Source of the DNA: Salinibacterium hongtaonis
Lineage (GTDB): Bacteria; Actinomycetota; Actinomycetes; Actinomycetales; Microbacteriaceae
Assembly: GCF_003065485.1 (NCBI RefSeq)
Contig: NZ_CP026951.1
Location: 1,674,001 to 1,738,000 of the forward strand
DNA: 64,000 nt
Reading direction: 5' to 3'
The notes beneath the pieces are model-generated. The model was not told the origin of the DNA and did no database searches. It saw nothing but the letters and a program-made list of their open reading frames with translations. This document shows positions 61,685-64,000 of this stretch, one piece after another. How positions within the stretch are numbered: position 1 is the first letter of the stretch; the number at the start of each line of letters is the position of its first letter. Position numbers and translations under genes: made by a program.

Positions 61685-62629
61685 CTAGGACGATCGAGCC
61701 ACCTTCTTTTCCTTCTTCGGCGCAGACCCCTTTGCGGACCCCTTTGCGGACCCCTTTGCGCTGCCCTTGGCGCTGCCCTTTCCGCCGTTCTTGGCACTGT
61801 TCTTGGGGCCAGCTTTGGAGCCGCTCTTTGCTCCACCTGCCCCGCCGGATCTGCTGCGTTCAACGCTTCGGCGGAGCGCCTCCATGAGGTCGATGACCTC
61901 CCCGCCTTCTCCCTCGCCCCGCTTGCCGAAGGTGGCCTCCGAATCGAACGCGTCACCCTCCTTGAGCTTGGCGTCGATCAGCTCGCGGAGCTGGGCCTGA
62001 TACTCGTCAGTGAACTTGGACGGGTCAAAATCGGACTCGAATGACTCCACCAACGCAGCCGACATTTCGAGCTCCTTGGGCGAGATTCGAACAGGCTTAT
62101 CCAGGGATGGGAACGTCGCCGTGCGAACTTCGTCGTCCCACAGCAGCGACTGGAGGATGAGCACATCGCCGCGCACTCGCAGAGCCCCGAGCCTGCTCTT
62201 TTGCCGAAGCGCGAACTGCACGATCGCGGTGCGCTCAGTTTGCTCCAGGGTGCGGCGAAGCAGGGCATACGCCTTGGTTGACGACGAATCCGGCTCAAGA
62301 AAATAGGTGCGCTCAAACATGATCGGGTCAATCTGTTCGGTCGGCACAAACTCGACGACGTCAATCTCCCTGCTTTTCTCCACGGGAAGCGCGGCAAAGT
62401 CCTCGTCGTTCAGCACGACCGTCTGCTCGCCGTCGTCGAACGCCTTATCGATATCGGCATAGTCCACGACCTCGCCACAGATCTCGCACCGGCGCTGATA
62501 CCGAATCCGCCCGCCATCGGCCGCGTGCACCTGGTGCAACGGGATGTCGTGGTCTTCGGTTGCCGCATATACCTTGACGGGCACGTTAACGAGCCCGAAG
62601 GCGATCGCACCCTTCCAAATGGCTCTCAT
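61685..62629 (-). CDS. ku: Ku protein (non-homologous end joining)
   Basis: About 314 residues from ATG 62629 (MRAIWKGAIAFGLVNVPVK), the standard bacterial Ku start. The Ku core beta-barrel continues with ADGGRIRYQRRCEICGEVV and LEPDSSSTKAYALLRRTLEQ. The C-terminus carries a Lys-rich extension with several GSAK units, as in Ku proteins that use a basic tail to thread or recruit DNA. It binds double-strand breaks and recruits LigD, encoded nearby on the other strand. Confidence 0.97.
   Translation of the reverse strand: MRAIWKGAIAFGLVNVPVKVYAATEDHDIPLHQVHAADGGRIRYQRRCEICGEVVDYADIDKAFDDGEQTVVLNDEDFAALPVEKSREIDVVEFVPTEQIDPIMFERTYFLEPDSSSTKAYALLRRTLEQTERTAIVQFALRQKSRLGALRVRGDVLILQSLLWDDEVRTATFPSLDKPVRISPKELEMSAALVESFESDFDPSKFTDEYQAQLRELIDAKLKEGDAFDSEATFGKRGEGEGGEVIDLMEALRRSVERSRSGGAGGAKSGSKAGPKNSAKNGGKGSAKGSAKGSAKGSAKGSAPKKEKKVARSS
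61726..61785. repeat. 12-base repeats encoding the GSAK tail of Ku
   Basis: About five consecutive units of 12 bases, variants of CCCTTTGCGGAC and CCCTTGGCGCTG, encode GSAK in the basic tail of Ku. Unit number could vary between strains. Confidence 0.8.
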
Positions 62630-62738
62630 GCGGCCCATTCTCGACCGTTTGCCGTGCATCCGTAGCCTTTCGCAGGCAACGCCAAGCTGACCCCGTGCCG
62701 TGCTTCTTTCTGCTGCGATGGCCCGATAGCCTCGGGTC

Positions 62739-63386
62739 ATGACCGACCGCCGCGACCCTGCCCCGCCTGACGCCGCAGCGAATCGCAGCTTCCTCGTCAC
62801 CGACAAGCCGCACACCCCGGCTGGCACGCTCGCCATCGCTCTTTGTGGTGGCGCGCTGCTGGGCGCGGTCGCGTGGGCGCTCGCTGCAGCGCTGCCCTTC
62901 CCCTGGCACACTCTCGCCACGACGAGTGCCCTGTGGGGTCTCGTCGCGGCAGGCTTCGTGATTCTTCAACGCGCCTCTGGCACGCTCGCCGTCGTGACGG
63001 GGGCGCTCGCTCTTCTTGGCATGACCGGCACGTATGCGCTGCTAACCCAGGCGCCGCTGCGGTCGGCGGTGATCTATCTGGTCGTCGGCGCGATGGCCGG
63101 TGCCCTCTTTGGGCTCGCGGCATCGGTGCTTTCGTCGACACGGTGGCAAGATCAGACGTTTGCTGCGGGGGTGTTGGGCGGCATCGTGGGCGGCGAGGGC
63201 CTCTATGGCATTGCCGTCATTGATTCTGCGGGCCCCCAGTGGTGGACCGAACTCGCTCTTGGCCTGATCATCGCGGCCCTTATCGGTCGCGGGCGGCGGC
63301 GGATGCTGTCGGTCGCGACCGCGGCAATGGTGGCAGCCCTGCTCCTCAGCGCCTATAGCGCCTACGACTCACTAATGGTGGGTTAG
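62739..63386 (+). CDS. Hypothetical polytopic membrane protein
   Basis: 215 residues, a short N-terminal cytosolic stretch then six membrane helices, Gly/Ala-rich (GTLAIALCGGALLGAVAWAL, SAVIYLVVGAMAGALFGLAASVL). Looks like the DUF6518-type family of actinobacteria, though I am unsure. Function unknown. It lies between the divergent Ku gene and ligD on the plus strand. Confidence 0.82.
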   Translation: MTDRRDPAPPDAAANRSFLVTDKPHTPAGTLAIALCGGALLGAVAWALAAALPFPWHTLATTSALWGLVAAGFVILQRASGTLAVVTGALALLGMTGTYALLTQAPLRSAVIYLVVGAMAGALFGLAASVLSSTRWQDQTFAAGVLGGIVGGEGLYGIAVIDSAGPQWWTELALGLIIAALIGRGRRRMLSVATAAMVAALLLSAYSAYDSLMVG

Positions 63387-63465
63387 CGCAGCTGCGAGCC
63401 CGCCGAGGCTTGGAATACGGAGAGAAAACGCGACCGTAGAGCGCGGCCGGAGGCACGATGGCCTC

Positions 63466-64000
63466 ATGGCGACCCGAACCCACGACGATGAGCAGACCGT
63501 AAGCATCGACGGCAGAAAGCTCAGGATCACCCGGCTCGACAAGGTGCTCTACCCCGAGACCGGCACCACGAAGGCCGATGTGCTCGACTACTTTGTGCGC
63601 ATCGCCGACACGATGATTCCGCACACCGCCGACCGCCCGGCCACGCGAAAGAGGTGGGTTCACGGCGTTGGCACGACCGACCAGCCGGGGCAGGTGTTTT
63701 TTCAGAAGAACCTCGACGCGTCGGCCCCCCACTGGATTGCGTCGCGGGAGATCCAACACCGCGACCACACCAACACGTACCCTCTGGTCAACGACAGAGC
63801 CACGCTGGCCTGGTTTGCACAAATGGCCGCCCTCGAGATCCATGTGCCGCAGTGGAGGTTCGGCCGCACGGGAGCGCACAGAAACCCTGACCGCTTTGTG
63901 CTGGACCTCGACCCCGGCGAAGGGGCGGGTCTGCAGGAGTGCGCCGAAGTCGCCAGGATTGCGCGCAGCATCCTGGTCGATATGGGGCTGGACCCGATGC
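63466..64000 (+). CDS. ligD: LigD polymerase/primase domain, partial (3' truncated by window)
   Basis: The frame from ATG 63466 is open to the window end, giving 178 visible residues. They are the LigD polymerase domain: VLYPETGTTKADVLDYF, TRKRWVHGVG, FFQKNLDASAPHWI, and the catalytic FVLDLDPGEG with the metal-binding aspartates. LigD fills and seals ends held by Ku; a ligase domain, if fused, would lie beyond 64000. An out-of-frame ATG at 63458 is discarded. Confidence 0.92.
   Translation, partial: MATRTHDDEQTVSIDGRKLRITRLDKVLYPETGTTKADVLDYFVRIADTMIPHTADRPATRKRWVHGVGTTDQPGQVFFQKNLDASAPHWIASREIQHRDHTNTYPLVNDRATLAWFAQMAALEIHVPQWRFGRTGAHRNPDRFVLDLDPGEGAGLQECAEVARIARSILVDMGLDPM

Noticed and set aside
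61726-61785. CRISPR-like short repeat array
   Set aside because: Units are contiguous 12-mers coding for the Ku tail, with no spacers; no CRISPR array was found anywhere.

Overview
The window is a 64 kb stretch of high-GC actinobacterial chromosome. Gene content (ClpS next to a DUF2017 protein, oligoribonuclease, Ku and LigD, an M. tuberculosis-type RpiB, mycothiol-era redox proteins) and protein style point to a Microbacteriaceae-like member of the Micrococcales; that placement is inference, since no rRNA is present. Coding density is high, many neighbours overlap by the 4-base ATGA/GTGA junction, and GTG starts are common.

Layout. 1-14 kb: a truncated polytopic membrane protein, a YtcJ-like amidohydrolase with a PaiB-like FMN protein, Nei-type glycosylase, RpiB, a DsbA-fold protein, aminopeptidase N, a MscS channel with a group II truncated globin, an NmrA-type reductase and a DUF4190-like membrane protein. 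14-25 kb: a branched-chain amino acid catabolic region (CitE-like lyase, acyl-CoA dehydrogenase, both subunits of a methylcrotonyl/propionyl-type carboxylase, divergent TetR regulator with a 24-bp operator, PCD-VOC fusion, and the three genes of a branched-chain 2-oxoacid dehydrogenase). Its content resembles the M. tuberculosis Rv2495c-Rv2502c region. 25-30.5 kb: a flavin dehydrogenase, the ribulose monophosphate pair HPS/PHI, a divergent ATPase-LuxR fusion regulator, and TesB. 31-34.2 kb: a glycine betaine ABC transporter (ATPase with CBS domains, permease, lipoprotein).

34.3-42.3 kb: a complete-looking acid-sugar (tetronate) utilisation locus: OtnI, OtnC and OtnK, a three-part TRAP transporter, a FadR-type regulator and a 3-hydroxyacyl-CoA-dehydrogenase-family enzyme. 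It is split around one divergent control region with two TGGTNNACCA operators. 42.3-50.3 kb: housekeeping genes (thioesterase, EttA, SSB, MsrA, DMT transporter, flavoprotein disulfide reductase).

50.4-55.3 kb: a 4.87 kb segment bounded by inward-facing terminal inverted repeats (24 of the first 28 bases identical), flanked by a 4-bp direct repeat and inserted at the 3' end of a tRNA-Arg gene. It carries three lipoproteins, a PadR regulator and its membrane partner, but no transposase that I can recognise. This is the least conventional region. 55.3-64 kb: tRNA-Arg, oligoribonuclease, tRNA-His, ClpS with DUF2017 and metallopeptidase, DinB, an M23 peptidase, YceI, a cation efflux protein, and a Ku/LigD end-joining locus truncated by the window end. 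No CRISPR array, prophage or rRNA was seen.
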